Counted from the stretch's first letter, positions 1-6,081 are shown. The stretch: 7,513 nt of DNA from Thermodesulfovibrionales bacterium (GCA_020053565.1 JAGVMY010000180.1:1-7513); one strand, 5' to 3'. Notes: generated from the letters alone by a model not told the origin. A program made the numbers and translations.

Positions 1-28
1 GAGATTGGAGATTGGAGATTGGAGAATA
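1..28 (+). repeat. 7-bp tandem repeat at contig start
   Basis: Three exact copies of GAGATTG (1-7, 8-14, 15-21) are followed by a partial fourth (GAGA, 22-25). Each unit junction makes a GGAG that can act as a Shine-Dalgarno, and each unit carries a TTG. Because the period is 7, the TTGs at 5, 12 and 19 lie in three different frames. The repeat covers the likely ribosome-binding site and start of the kinase gene. It may also explain why the assembly ends here. Confidence 0.85.
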
Positions 29-1086
29 AAAGCAAGATATTAATTGTAGATGACACTGTAGATACAGTAGAACTTTTGAGAAAAAGGCTTCGCTCTGAAG
101 GGTATGATACGGCAGAGGCATATGATGGCGAAGAGGGTCTTCAACAGGTTGCTGAATACAACCCTGATTTAATTGTCCTCGATGTCATGATGCCTAAATT
201 GGATGGTTACCAGGTCTGCCAGAGACTTAAAGCAGACGAACATACCAGATATATTCCTATCCTCATGCTTACTGCAAAAAGCGATGTCGAGAGTAAGGTA
301 AAAGGCTTAGATATCGGAGCTGATGATTATTTGGCAAAGCCATTTGATTATAAAGAACTCTCTGCACGAATCAGATCATTATTTACGATCAAAGCATCAC
401 ATGAGAAATTAGCAGAAGAGGAAAAATCAGAAGCGCTGGAACAGATGATGGACGAAGTCGCACACGAGGTAAGAAATCCCCTTTTTTCCATTGGTGGTTT
501 TGCACGCAGGGTTTATGAGAACCTCCCTGAGGGCAACCCTAACAAAAAGTATATGGAGATGATTATCCAGGATGTCGCACGATTAGAAAATATGATAAAA
601 CAGCTCATTGATTTAAAAACGATGGCTATCCGTTATATGGAGCCTACAAATGTAAATGAAGTAATCACAAAAGCCGTTAAAATATTCGAACAGGAGCTTG
701 AAGACAAAGGCATAGAGGTTAAAACTGAATTAATGGATAATCTTCCTCCCATCTCTGCTGATAAAGAACAGATAAAATCAGCACTCGCGAATCTCATTAA
801 AAACTCTATCGAGGCCATGCAAGATGAACTGAAGATACTCAAGATCTCCAGCCAGGTGAGCGACGGGCACATAGAAATACGGATATCTGACACCGGGAAG
901 GGCATACCAAGGGATAAACTCAAAAGTATCTTCGATCCACTATTTACCTCAAAGATATACGGACCAGGGCTCGGCCTTACCTTCACACTCAAGATAATTC
1001 AGGCTCACAGGGGAACAATTTCTGTGGAGAGTGAATCTGGAAAGGGAACTACTTTTACTATACGGTTACCTGTAAAAAAACCGTGA
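19..1086 (+). CDS. Hybrid response regulator-histidine kinase (REC-HisKA-HATPase_c)
   Basis: A cytoplasmic two-component signalling protein of 355 aa with no membrane segment. The receiver domain is at residues about 5-122: acidic pair D11/D12, phospho-acceptor D55 in LDVMMPKLDG, T85, and K107 in AKPF. After a short helical linker comes a HisKA H-box with H149 in AHEVRNPL. The HATPase domain follows, with an N-box at N262 (NLIKNSIEAM), G1 box DTGKGIP (291-297), F-box FDPLFTSK (305-312) and G2 box GPGLGL (315-320). All catalytic motifs look intact, so it should autophosphorylate. REC ahead of the kinase suggests it takes phosphate or input from another kinase, but no partner or output regulator is visible. 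The TTG start at 19 is chosen because GGAG lies at 7-10 with 8-nt spacing and the receiver begins five residues later. The frame stays open to the window edge, so a start further upstream cannot be excluded. It converges with thyX with one base between stops. Confidence 0.93.
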   Translation: MENKSKILIVDDTVDTVELLRKRLRSEGYDTAEAYDGEEGLQQVAEYNPDLIVLDVMMPKLDGYQVCQRLKADEHTRYIPILMLTAKSDVESKVKGLDIGADDYLAKPFDYKELSARIRSLFTIKASHEKLAEEEKSEALEQMMDEVAHEVRNPLFSIGGFARRVYENLPEGNPNKKYMEMIIQDVARLENMIKQLIDLKTMAIRYMEPTNVNEVITKAVKIFEQELEDKGIEVKTELMDNLPPISADKEQIKSALANLIKNSIEAMQDELKILKISSQVSDGHIEIRISDTGKGIPRDKLKSIFDPLFTSKIYGPGLGLTFTLKIIQAHRGTISVESESGKGTTFTIRLPVKKP

Positions 1087-1087
1087 A

Positions 1088-1930
1088 CTATTCCTGGAAC
1101 AATCCTTTTTGAGGAGCTGAAACTTTAGATTCCTTAATGCGTCTTCTCTTTCTTTCCTTATAGAGACTGCCATAGATCTTTCTGACTTTTTTTACCTGAC
1201 CACAATTTATATCACCTTCAGGACAAGGTGCATATAAACAGGACGGACCTGCTTTCTCAAAAATTATTGGAGCAGCCTTCTTCACAAGGAAGAGCATTTG
1301 CTGGGCCAGATTTCGAATTTCCCATTGAGCACGGTAGCAACAACGCAGACGGAAAAAATGAAGGAGTTCACGTGCATTCATTGTGACGATAATCTTCGTC
1401 TCTGCAGCATTTGGGAGCACAAACCGTGCATCCTGATTCGCAGCCTCACCTTTTATGCCTTTTTTATTTAATCTTCCCACAAGAAAATCATATGCCTTCT
1501 GTGCCTCCCACATAAAATGCTCAAAGAACTTTTGGGATTCATGATCCTGAGCTATTGAGGGTGGAATTATGTAGTCGAATGTTGTCTGGCTTCTTATTGG
1601 AAACTGACCATGGGGTATCGATTGACTGCTCTCAGAAACGTAACGTTGGGATTGCTGCGAATAAGACGCAAGCCTGTGTCTGACAAGTTGATGGGAGCAT
1701 GCCCTTGATATACCTTCAATGGCAAAGGTGAATGACGCATGTTCAATAGGAGTCATGTGCCCGATCTTCACCAGTTTCTCAACAAATGTTTTCTGATCTT
1801 TTGACTCAATCTTTTTCTTCAGCTCTGTAATGTCTGATGGGCTATAACACAACTTTGCAGCCATGGCAATGGTTTCTTCTGGATTCGGAGTATGACGCAA
1901 AAGGATAACGTTAAGTTTTGCTTCTGACAT
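1088..1930 (-). CDS. thyX: Flavin-dependent thymidylate synthase ThyX
   Basis: ThyX methylates dUMP to dTMP in the cytoplasm using methylene-tetrahydrofolate, FAD and NADPH. It is the alternative to ThyA and is common in anaerobes. The 280-aa protein carries the signature RHRx7S as RHRLASYSQQSQR at residues 84-96. Upstream is the HMTPIEHASFTF block (58-69), downstream the substrate-binding stretch RAQWEIRNLAQQM, and near the end the SCLYAPCPEGDINCG block typical of many family members. It is longer than the usual 210-250 aa because of a basic C-terminal tail (about the last 35 residues, with KERKRRR). The ATG at 1930 is supported by TAAGGAG at 1936-1942 with 5-nt spacing and by a strong promoter upstream. 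No thyA is visible in the window. The identification is secure; the role of the tail is unknown. Confidence 0.96.
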   Translation of the reverse strand: MSEAKLNVILLRHTPNPEETIAMAAKLCYSPSDITELKKKIESKDQKTFVEKLVKIGHMTPIEHASFTFAIEGISRACSHQLVRHRLASYSQQSQRYVSESSQSIPHGQFPIRSQTTFDYIIPPSIAQDHESQKFFEHFMWEAQKAYDFLVGRLNKKGIKGEAANQDARFVLPNAAETKIIVTMNARELLHFFRLRCCYRAQWEIRNLAQQMLFLVKKAAPIIFEKAGPSCLYAPCPEGDINCGQVKKVRKIYGSLYKERKRRRIKESKVSAPQKGLFQE

Positions 1931-1972
1931 ATAAACTCCTTAGTGTTTTTTGAATACTGTTAATTACCAGAT

Positions 1973-2001
1973 ATAATAATTCCGTCCCATAGAGAAGTCA
2001 A
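1973..2001 (-). promoter_or_regulatory. Sigma70-type promoter for thyX
   Basis: Read on the minus strand, TTGACT (2001-1996) is followed by a 17-nt spacer and TATTAT (1978-1973). Each hexamer matches the consensus at 5 of 6 positions. It lies 43 nt upstream of the thyX start, with the Shine-Dalgarno at 1936-1942 in between. Confidence 0.65.
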
Positions 2002-2031
2002 TTTTTGGTAACCACTTTATTGAAGAAGAGC

Positions 2032-2060
2032 TTTACAAAACTATGCTCAATCTGTAATAT
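2032..2060 (+). promoter_or_regulatory. Candidate sigma70-type promoter for the CBS-domain gene
   Basis: TTTACA (2032-2037) has 5 of 6 matches to the -35 consensus. After a 17-nt spacer comes TAATAT (2055-2060), with 4 of 6 matches to the -10. It lies 52 nt ahead of the ATG and diverges from the thyX promoter 30 bp away. It is weaker than the thyX promoter. Confidence 0.5.
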
Positions 2061-2112
2061 TAAACTGAGATAGAGATATATTTTTACCATTTAGTTCAGG
2101 AGGAGAAAAGCC

Positions 2113-2553
2113 ATGAAAGTCAGTGAGATTATGACAAAGCAAGTGTATACCATCGTACCAGACAGTAGCTTAAAAGAATGTGCTGAGGTCCTGAAAAAGT
2201 GCCAGTCGAATGGCTTGGTGGTTGTGGACGGGGGAAAAACTGTAGGAGTAATCACAAAGGCAGATGTGTTCAAGGCAATCCTGCCACGCTATCCTGATAT
2301 TATCGAGGATGAGCGGCATATGACAGACTTCGAGTATATCGAGGAACGCGTCCATAAGCTCTTTGAATTAAAAGTAGAAGAGATAATGGGATCACCTCCT
2401 ATTACCGTGAGCAGCGACATGCCTATTATCAGGGCAGGCTCATTAATGATCGTCCGCAGGGTAAAACAGGTTCCTGTAGTTGATGGAGGCAAGCTTGTAG
2501 GCATTGTTACTCTGACTGATATTATTAATGCTCTTCTTGAAAAGATTAAATAA
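2113..2553 (+). CDS. Tandem CBS-domain protein
   Basis: A 146-aa soluble protein made almost only of two CBS motifs (a Bateman module). CBS1 spans residues about 1-56 and CBS2 about 87-146, joined by a charged linker with ERHMTDFEYIEERVHKLFEL. Each motif opens with an EIM box (EIMTKQVYTIVPDSSL; EIMGSPPITVSSDMPI). Each ends with the ribose/phosphate-binding pattern G-x-I/V-T-x2-D: G45 to D51, and G130 to D136. Such modules bind adenine nucleotides or S-adenosyl compounds and act as energy or ligand sensors, usually on a partner protein. No partner domain is fused here, so the target is unknown. The ATG at 2113 is well supported by AGGAGGAG at 2098-2105 with 7-nt spacing. It converges with panB, 21 bp apart, with no clear hairpin terminator between them. 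Confidence 0.92.
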   Translation: MKVSEIMTKQVYTIVPDSSLKECAEVLKKCQSNGLVVVDGGKTVGVITKADVFKAILPRYPDIIEDERHMTDFEYIEERVHKLFELKVEEIMGSPPITVSSDMPIIRAGSLMIVRRVKQVPVVDGGKLVGIVTLTDIINALLEKIK

Positions 2554-2574
2554 AAAATAGAGATAGGTTAAGGG

Positions 2575-3375
2575 CTATTTAAAACTATGTTCATCTGATG
2601 GGAATAAGCCGTTTTCAACTTCTTCTTTATAATTCTTAATTGCCCTTAACACCTCATCCTTAACATTTACATATCTCTTTGCGAACTTTGGCAAGAATCT
2701 CTCAAATAGTCCTATGACATCATGAAGGACAAGTACCTGTCCATCACAGGAAGGCCCTGCACCTATACCTATTGTAGGAATAGTTAATTCCTTTGTGATC
2801 CGCGCTGCAAGCTCTGCAGGAATCGCTTCAAGAATGAGGGAAAACGCACCTGCATCCTCAGTAATATGTGCCTCTTCTATCAATCTCTCTGCTGCCTCTT
2901 TAGTCCTGCCCTGTATTTTGTATCCACCCATCCTGTGAATTGACTGAGGCGTAAGACCGATATGTGCCATAACAGGAATATCAGACTTTGTCATCGCCCT
3001 GATATGCTCGGCAACCTCAGCACCACCTTCAATCTTTACCGCAGATGCACCTGCCTCTTTCAAGAATCTCCCTGCATTCCTCACCGCATCCCCAATACTT
3101 GCCTGATAGGACATAAAGGGCATGTCTCCGATAACAATGGCGTTACTGACTGCCCTTGCAACTATTTTCGTATGGTACACCATCTCATCCATTGTCACCG
3201 GAAGTGTATTTTCAAGGCCCTGCACAACCATGGCTAAAGAATCACCAACAATGATTCCATCGATACCAGCCTCATCAACAATCTTTGCAAAAGGATAGTC
3301 ATATGCCGTAAGCATCGTAATCTTTCTTTTCTCAGCCTTTTTCTTCAGAAGATCATGTACTGTTATCTTTGGCAT
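2575..3375 (-). CDS. panB: 3-methyl-2-oxobutanoate hydroxymethyltransferase PanB
   Basis: PanB transfers a hydroxymethyl group from methylene-tetrahydrofolate to 2-oxoisovalerate. This gives ketopantoate, the first committed step to pantothenate and CoA. The protein is a single TIM barrel of 266 aa, normal for the family. Counting from the ATG at 3375, the conserved metal-binding aspartates are D45 (VGDSLAMV) and D84 (IGDMPFMSY). K114 lies in AVKIEGG, and the catalytic glutamate is E183 in LILEAIPAELA. HIGLTPQ and PTIGIGAGPSCDGQVLVLHD also match the family. The frame can be opened six bases earlier at a TTG (3381), but that codon abuts the GGAGG at 3382-3386, while the ATG has 6-nt spacing, so the ATG is preferred. 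panC and panD are not adjacent, so the gene is split from the rest of the pathway. Confidence 0.96.
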   Translation of the reverse strand: MPKITVHDLLKKKAEKRKITMLTAYDYPFAKIVDEAGIDGIIVGDSLAMVVQGLENTLPVTMDEMVYHTKIVARAVSNAIVIGDMPFMSYQASIGDAVRNAGRFLKEAGASAVKIEGGAEVAEHIRAMTKSDIPVMAHIGLTPQSIHRMGGYKIQGRTKEAAERLIEEAHITEDAGAFSLILEAIPAELAARITKELTIPTIGIGAGPSCDGQVLVLHDVIGLFERFLPKFAKRYVNVKDEVLRAIKNYKEEVENGLFPSDEHSFK

Positions 3376-3381
3376 ATTCAA

Positions 3382-3386
3382 CCTCC
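3382..3386 (-). promoter_or_regulatory. Ribosome-binding site fixing the panB start
   Basis: GGAGG on the minus strand. Spacing to the ATG at 3375 is 6 nt; spacing to the in-frame TTG at 3381 is 0 nt. This decides for the ATG and shortens the longest frame by two residues. Confidence 0.8.
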
Positions 3387-3400
3387 GATCTTAATGGTTG

Positions 3401-3430
3401 ATTGTAACACAAAACTCACTGAATGGTCAG
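3401..3430 (-). promoter_or_regulatory. Possible panB promoter
   Basis: On the minus strand TACAAT (3406-3401) matches the -10 consensus at 5 of 6 positions. CTGACC (3430-3425), 18 nt upstream, matches the -35 at 4 of 6. It lies about 25 nt ahead of the panB start in the 100-bp gap after the PIN toxin gene. Modest support; no other element is visible in that gap. Confidence 0.4.
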
Positions 3431-3481
3431 CAGCAACAGCATTTAGAACAGTTCGCTCTCAGAAAAATGGCACAGTGTTAA

Positions 3482-3862
3482 TTACATTTTGACTACTATC
3501 TTTTTAATATCATGCATAGGATAGTGTTTTTCATTGCCTGTTGCAAGAATAGCATCTTTCACGAAAGCGGTTGATGCAATAATACAGTCGGCTAATTCAA
3601 GTAAATGACCTTTTTCTCGTCTTTTGTATTCCCCGGCTTTTTCTGCTATCTCCTGGGTAACATCAACAATATTCAGACTTTCGATGAGTTCAGAGGTCTT
3701 GCTCTTTTCGTGCTCTTTCATGCCCGCATATATTTCTGCCACCGTGATCACAGAACAGTAAATTGTTGAGTCTTCAAGAACCGATAGAAGATAGTTTCTT
3801 GCCTTTTCTCTTCCTCTTAAAAAATTGATGAGGATATCTGTATCAATGAGAATGTTGCTCAT
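3482..3862 (-). CDS. PIN-domain toxin, VapC type (first TA pair)
   Basis: A 126-aa PIN-fold protein, the usual size for a type II VapC ribonuclease. Such toxins cleave tRNA or other RNA using Mg2+ and are held inactive by their antitoxin. The acidic residues are all present: D7 in LIDTDILINFLRG, E43 in TVAEIYAG, and D92 in LADCIIAS. The fourth position lies in LATGNEKHY near N110, as in many VapC proteins. The ATG at 3862 overlaps the stop of the upstream antitoxin gene by 4 bp (ATGA), so translation is likely coupled and the toxin is made only with antitoxin. The RNA target cannot be read from sequence. Confidence 0.9.
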   Translation of the reverse strand: MSNILIDTDILINFLRGREKARNYLLSVLEDSTIYCSVITVAEIYAGMKEHEKSKTSELIESLNIVDVTQEIAEKAGEYKRREKGHLLELADCIIASTAFVKDAILATGNEKHYPMHDIKKIVVKM

Positions 3863-4119
3863 CGTGACCGGCTCAGTCTTGTCGATGCTCTCATTTTTCT
3901 TACATAAGCCTCTGTGCCATGCTTCAATTCGGGATGATCTTTGTCTTTCCAGGCTCCAAATCCTGTTTGGAGCGCTCTCTGTAGTTTTAAACGTTTCAGT
4001 TCCTTTTTCAGCGCATGGGTAACAACCTTACTCTGTTGACGCTTGGAAACCGTCTTTCTCAACTCTTCAAGAAGATCTTCAGGCAGAAGAAAATTTGCCT
4101 GTTTTGTTGCAGTACTCAT
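3859..4119 (-). CDS. Ribbon-helix-helix antitoxin of the first PIN pair
   Basis: An 86-aa protein upstream of, and overlapping, the PIN toxin gene. The N-terminal half (ANFLLPEDLLEELRKTVSKRQQSKVVTHALKKEL in outline, residues about 8-41) fits a ribbon-helix-helix DNA-binding dimer: a short strand, then two helices. The C-terminal half has GAWKDKDHPEL then EAYVRKMR, the segment that in this antitoxin type binds and blocks the toxin. The ATG at 4119 is preceded by GGAGGA (4125-4130) with 5-nt spacing. Expected regulation is autorepression at the promoter repeats just upstream. The exact antitoxin subfamily is not certain. Confidence 0.85.
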   Translation of the reverse strand: MSTATKQANFLLPEDLLEELRKTVSKRQQSKVVTHALKKELKRLKLQRALQTGFGAWKDKDHPELKHGTEAYVRKMRASTRLSRSR

Positions 4120-4152
4120 CCGCGTCCTCCATTTATATAGATATTTATGTAG

Positions 4153-4184
4153 ATTATAACCTATGTCAATATCTATGTCAATAT
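4153..4184 (-). promoter_or_regulatory. Consensus promoter with 12-bp tandem repeat (probable TA operator)
   Basis: On the minus strand a perfect TTGACA (4181-4176), a 17-nt spacer and a perfect TATAAT (4158-4153) lie 34 nt ahead of the antitoxin start. The promoter overlaps two exact head-to-tail copies of a 12-mer (forward CTATGTCAATAT at 4161-4172 and 4173-4184), so a second TTGACA falls inside the spacer. Direct repeats across the core promoter are what RHH antitoxin dimers typically bind, so this is inferred to be the autorepression operator. Confidence 0.75.
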
Positions 4185-4213
4185 CCTTAATGTATCAATA
4201 GTATCTCAGAGAC
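4177..4213 (-). CRISPR. Degenerate 37-nt CRISPR repeat (relic)
   Basis: Aligned without gaps to the intact 37-nt repeat at 6246-6282, this stretch matches at about 26 of 37 positions. The forward 3' end AGTATCTCAGAGAC (4200-4213) is exact, ATCCTT is kept in register, and the first GT is kept. It is followed by a 36-nt interval and then the I-C-like repeat at 4250. Its outer end overlaps the -35 region of the TA promoter. The 14-nt identity is direct; calling the whole 37 nt a decayed repeat is inference. Confidence 0.55.
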
Positions 4214-4249
4214 CCACATTATAGATGGTTTATAAGGTTATGGAATACA

Positions 4250-4281
4250 GTTTCAATCCACGCCCCTGTGCAAGGGGCGAC
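4250..4281 (-). CRISPR. Single 32-nt type I-C-like CRISPR repeat
   Basis: On the minus strand this reads GTCGCCCCT at the start and GTGGATTGAAAC at the end, 32 nt in all. Both ends, the length and the internal palindrome fit the type I-C repeat family. The stem is CGCCCCT (4261-4267) with AGGGGCG (4273-4279) and a 5-nt loop. The terminal ATTGAAAC is the usual crRNA 5' handle. A 36-nt spacer-sized interval (4214-4249) separates it from the degenerate 37-type repeat. On the other side the sequence runs at once into a small inverted repeat (AGTTA/TAACT, 4282-4296) and the broken radC. No Cas gene is visible. Confidence 0.8.
4273..4281 (+). repeat. 9-bp direct repeat, left copy
   Basis: AGGGGCGAC, the end of the I-C-like repeat, recurs exactly at 6202-6210. 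The two copies bracket the 4282-6201 segment, whose ends are a truncated radC and a truncated hsdS. The size matches the 9-bp target duplications of some transposases, but no terminal inverted repeats or transposase gene are seen. Confidence 0.6.
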
Positions 4282-4298
4282 AGTTAAATTCTAACTCA

Positions 4299-4732
4299 TT
4301 AAATATGATCGAGGAGTCTGATGCCGAGGGTTTCACCTGCAGCTTTAAGCTGCTTTGTAATTTCGATGTCTTCTTTACTTGGCGTTAATCCGCCTGCAGG
4401 ATGGTTATGGGCTACTATAATTGCAGATGCAATGAAATTTTTAAACCTTCTGGACAAATGCGGCGGCGTGCAAATTCAAGGGCAGCAGTAATAAGTGTAG
4501 CTTTTGCTGGGCCAACGCCTTCAATCTTTTTAAGTTCATTAATATCAGGCTTTTCTTCACTATTATCGAGTACCTTTACTACACTGGCAGCAACACTCAT
4601 CACGTCATGACCTTCAACTCCTTTACCAAGCAAAATAGCAAGCAGTTCCACATCAGATAGTGTTTCAGCGCCTTTTTGCTGGAGCTTTTCCCTTGGGCGG
4701 TCAAGCTTGGGGATGTCTTTAATCCTTTTCAT
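4299..4732 (-). pseudogene. radC: radC pseudogene (internal deletion, frameshift, lost C-terminus)
   Basis: RadC family (JAMM/MPN-type, UPF0758) remnant. The N-terminal part reads MKRIKDIPKLDRPREKL onwards, through the helix-hairpin-helix motif KKIEGVGPAKATLITAALEFARRR to PEGLKI. It then runs out of frame to a stop at 4415-4417. In another frame the conserved C-terminal part resumes: ASAIIVAHNHPAGG, TPSKEDIEITKQL, then ETLGIRLLDHI and a stop at 4299-4301. The metal motif HxHPxGxxxPSxxD (HNH at 4401-4409) survives. The preceding roughly 65-70 residues, including the upstream JAMM glutamate, are missing, as is the usual tail after LLDHI. The deletion joint is near 4434-4443 in TTAAAAATT-like sequence, so microhomology is possible. 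It cannot make an active RadC. The tail is cut close to the CRISPR-like repeat, suggesting the same rearrangement. Confidence 0.88.
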
Positions 4733-4827
4733 CTCAGATGGAGTTGAGCACTAAAATGATTCTTGTGAAGGATGTAACGAGCTAAATATTCTTCTGGATT
4801 TACTTGATCTAAACCCAACTCTTCCAT
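4729..4827 (-). pseudogene. 32-codon frame, probable N-terminal stub of a third operon gene
   Basis: ATG at 4827 opens one base after the stop of the 152-aa gene, and its TGA overlaps the radC ATG (ATGA, 4729-4732). The peptide includes NPEEYLARYILHKNHFSAQ and ends LHLR. From memory, LARF/Y-I-x3-K/R-x-H/W-F-x-A-x3-VR is how a family of uncharacterised proteins begins; they continue with R-P-x-AF-x-P and sit next to genes like the two upstream. If so, this is the start of that gene, cut off exactly where radC begins. Otherwise it is a small coupled ORF of unknown role. Spacing shows it belonged to the operon; the family link is inference. Confidence 0.5.
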
Positions 4828-4828
4828 T

Positions 4829-5287
4829 CTATGGATATAGACGACGAAGGTTTTTTATGATAATTGATGGGATTGAATCTCCGAAATATTCTGTCCCGTG
4901 AATTTTATTACTTCCAAATATTCCAGCATATGTAATCATGCTTTTTCCGTTAAAACTTATTGCAAAAATCATTCTTTTATCTTTATACCATTCCAGCCCT
5001 ATTTCTCCAGAAGGTTCAGTCAACATTTGCGGCATCGGAAATGAAGAAGGAAGCATTTGAATAAATTCACATGCTTCATAGATGGAATTTTCTGACACAG
5101 GTTTTGCACCATATCCATCCCAATTTTCCTCAGAACACTCCCTATAAAGTTCTTTGAGTGATTGAAAAGCTTCTTCGACAGGGCGTCCGATTGTTGCAGT
5201 GGTTTTCCAGATTTCTTCTTTACTAAATTCTTTATTGAGTGGGAAATAAAAGCTTGGACAATCAATACATTGGACTGCTACGCTCAT
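4829..5287 (-). CDS. Uncharacterised 152-aa partner of TIGR04255-type protein
   Basis: Function unknown. The 152-aa soluble protein has a cysteine pair near the N-terminus (CIDC, residues 7-10). Then comes a helical segment with ENWDGYGAKPVSENSI (W56-D57-G58-Y59-G60). A beta-rich C-terminal half carries LPSSFPMPQMLTEPSGEIGLEW, KRMIFAISFNGKSMITYAG and a final IPSIIIKNLRRLYP. The NWDGYGA-x-P / P-x-P-x-pdGeixLeW pattern is recalled from a family of hypothetical proteins that often sits beside TIGR04255 proteins. The ATG at 5287 overlaps the upstream stop by 4 bp (ATGA) and has its own AGGAG (5296-5300) with 8-nt spacing, so the two are co-translated. The gene looks intact. The pair sits among toxin-antitoxin and restriction debris, which suggests but does not prove a defence or TA-like role. 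Confidence 0.75.
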   Translation of the reverse strand: MSVAVQCIDCPSFYFPLNKEFSKEEIWKTTATIGRPVEEAFQSLKELYRECSEENWDGYGAKPVSENSIYEACEFIQMLPSSFPMPQMLTEPSGEIGLEWYKDKRMIFAISFNGKSMITYAGIFGSNKIHGTEYFGDSIPSIIIKNLRRLYP

Positions 5288-6027
5288 AAAAATAGCTCCT
5301 TTGCTTTTTCAGTAATACTTTCAAAGAATATTTTGTTTTTAAAATGGCGTAATTTTTCAAGAGTCTCCCATGCGTCCTCTTCGCTTATTCCTTCTGACTT
5401 TTGTTTAAATACATCTAGGTCTAATATTATAGGGAGAAAGTTAGGATTAACAATTTTTTCCAATGCCTGTGTGATTATAGCAACAGCATCAATTTCTGAT
5501 TCATGTATAACAACACGCGTCAGAAAACTGCTTACACCTTGCGGCAAACCTTTGGGAACAATTGGCGCTGCAATTAAATACTCATTGAATTCCTTTACAT
5601 CCTGTAGGGGAATCTCTATTTTATTAATAAACCTTAAAGCTACTCTTGTAATCTCAGGAGATGTTATCTCTTTATATTTTAACCATAATTTATGTGCTTC
5701 AGAGCGCAGATGGTCCCATGTTTCATAGGGCTTCAATCTGCTGAAGGTAAAACCGTCCAATCTCGCCTGAAATATCTGTTTCTGGTCAGTAGAAGTAAAA
5801 ACATAACCATCTATTGTTTCAGACCCGGAGGAAACAGGCGGTTCACCTTTTTTAAACTCAAATTTACTATCCCATTTATGGCGTGCTTTCTTGTCAAAAT
5901 ATTGACCTGATATTAAATTATATATTGATTCTAATTGTTCAACCTTCAAATCATCTCTGACTTTAATACGGATGTCAATGAGAGCTTCTGTAATAGGCGC
6001 CTTTGGTAATGTTTGATACTCTGCCAC
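5284..6027 (-). CDS. TIGR04255 family protein
   Basis: About 247 aa. It has the opening PKAPITEALIDIRI (alternating hydrophobic strand after a P-x-A-P-I-x-E-A motif) and an ARLDGFTFSRLKPYETWDHLRSEA block. A conserved RVALRFINKIEIP core and a C-terminal ...EKLRHFKNKIFFESITEKAKELF complete the pattern. Together these match the sporadically distributed TIGR04255 family, whose function is not established. No catalytic motif, signal peptide or membrane segment is visible. The frame begins at GTG 6033, but AAGGGTG at 6033-6038 overlaps that codon. The GTG at 6027 has about 5-nt spacing and is preferred (two residues shorter). It is first in an operon with the 152-aa gene and the stub at 4729-4827, behind an extended -10 promoter. 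Confidence 0.82.
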   Translation of the reverse strand: MAEYQTLPKAPITEALIDIRIKVRDDLKVEQLESIYNLISGQYFDKKARHKWDSKFEFKKGEPPVSSGSETIDGYVFTSTDQKQIFQARLDGFTFSRLKPYETWDHLRSEAHKLWLKYKEITSPEITRVALRFINKIEIPLQDVKEFNEYLIAAPIVPKGLPQGVSSFLTRVVIHESEIDAVAIITQALEKIVNPNFLPIILDLDVFKQKSEGISEEDAWETLEKLRHFKNKIFFESITEKAKELFL

Positions 6028-6032
6028 TAACA

Positions 6033-6038
6033 CCCTTT
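6033..6038 (-). promoter_or_regulatory. Ribosome-binding site deciding the TIGR04255 start
   Basis: AAGGGTG-like stretch on the minus strand just ahead of two in-frame GTG codons (6033 and 6027). It overlaps the first and leaves about 5 nt before the second, favouring 6027. Confidence 0.5.
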
Positions 6039-6060
6039 AAAATAAAGTATATTTTAGACT

Positions 6061-6069
6061 ATTATATCA
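6061..6069 (-). promoter_or_regulatory. Extended -10 promoter for the TIGR04255 operon
   Basis: On the minus strand TGATATAAT (6069-6061) is TG, one base, then a perfect TATAAT. No good -35 exists at 16-18 nt, which fits an extended -10 promoter. It lies about 34 nt ahead of the preferred start and begins inside the tail of the hsdS remnant region. Confidence 0.55.
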
Positions 6070-6081
6070 AAAAATCTATTT

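Noticed and set aside
633..992. 119-codon minus-strand frame inside the kinase
   Set aside because: Fully antisense to the HATPase domain, which keeps all N, G1, F and G2 motifs on the plus strand.
1084..1130. Bidirectional terminator between the converging kinase and thyX genes
   Set aside because: Only a short TTCCTGGAA palindrome and A/T runs are present; there is no hairpin with a T-tract on either strand.
4282..4296. AGTTA/TAACT inverted repeat as a transposon end
   Set aside because: Only a 5-bp stem, with no matching sequence at the other end of the segment (before 6202), so it cannot be shown to be a terminal inverted repeat.
4401..4610. 69-codon plus-strand frame inside radC
   Set aside because: Antisense to clear RadC motifs in two minus-strand frames; no own signals.
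5162..5728. 188-codon open frame on the plus strand
   Set aside because: It lies across two well-supported minus-strand genes that overlap by ATGA with good ribosome sites. Its protein is low-complexity Ser/Cys/Phe-rich with no family resemblance; it is a shadow.
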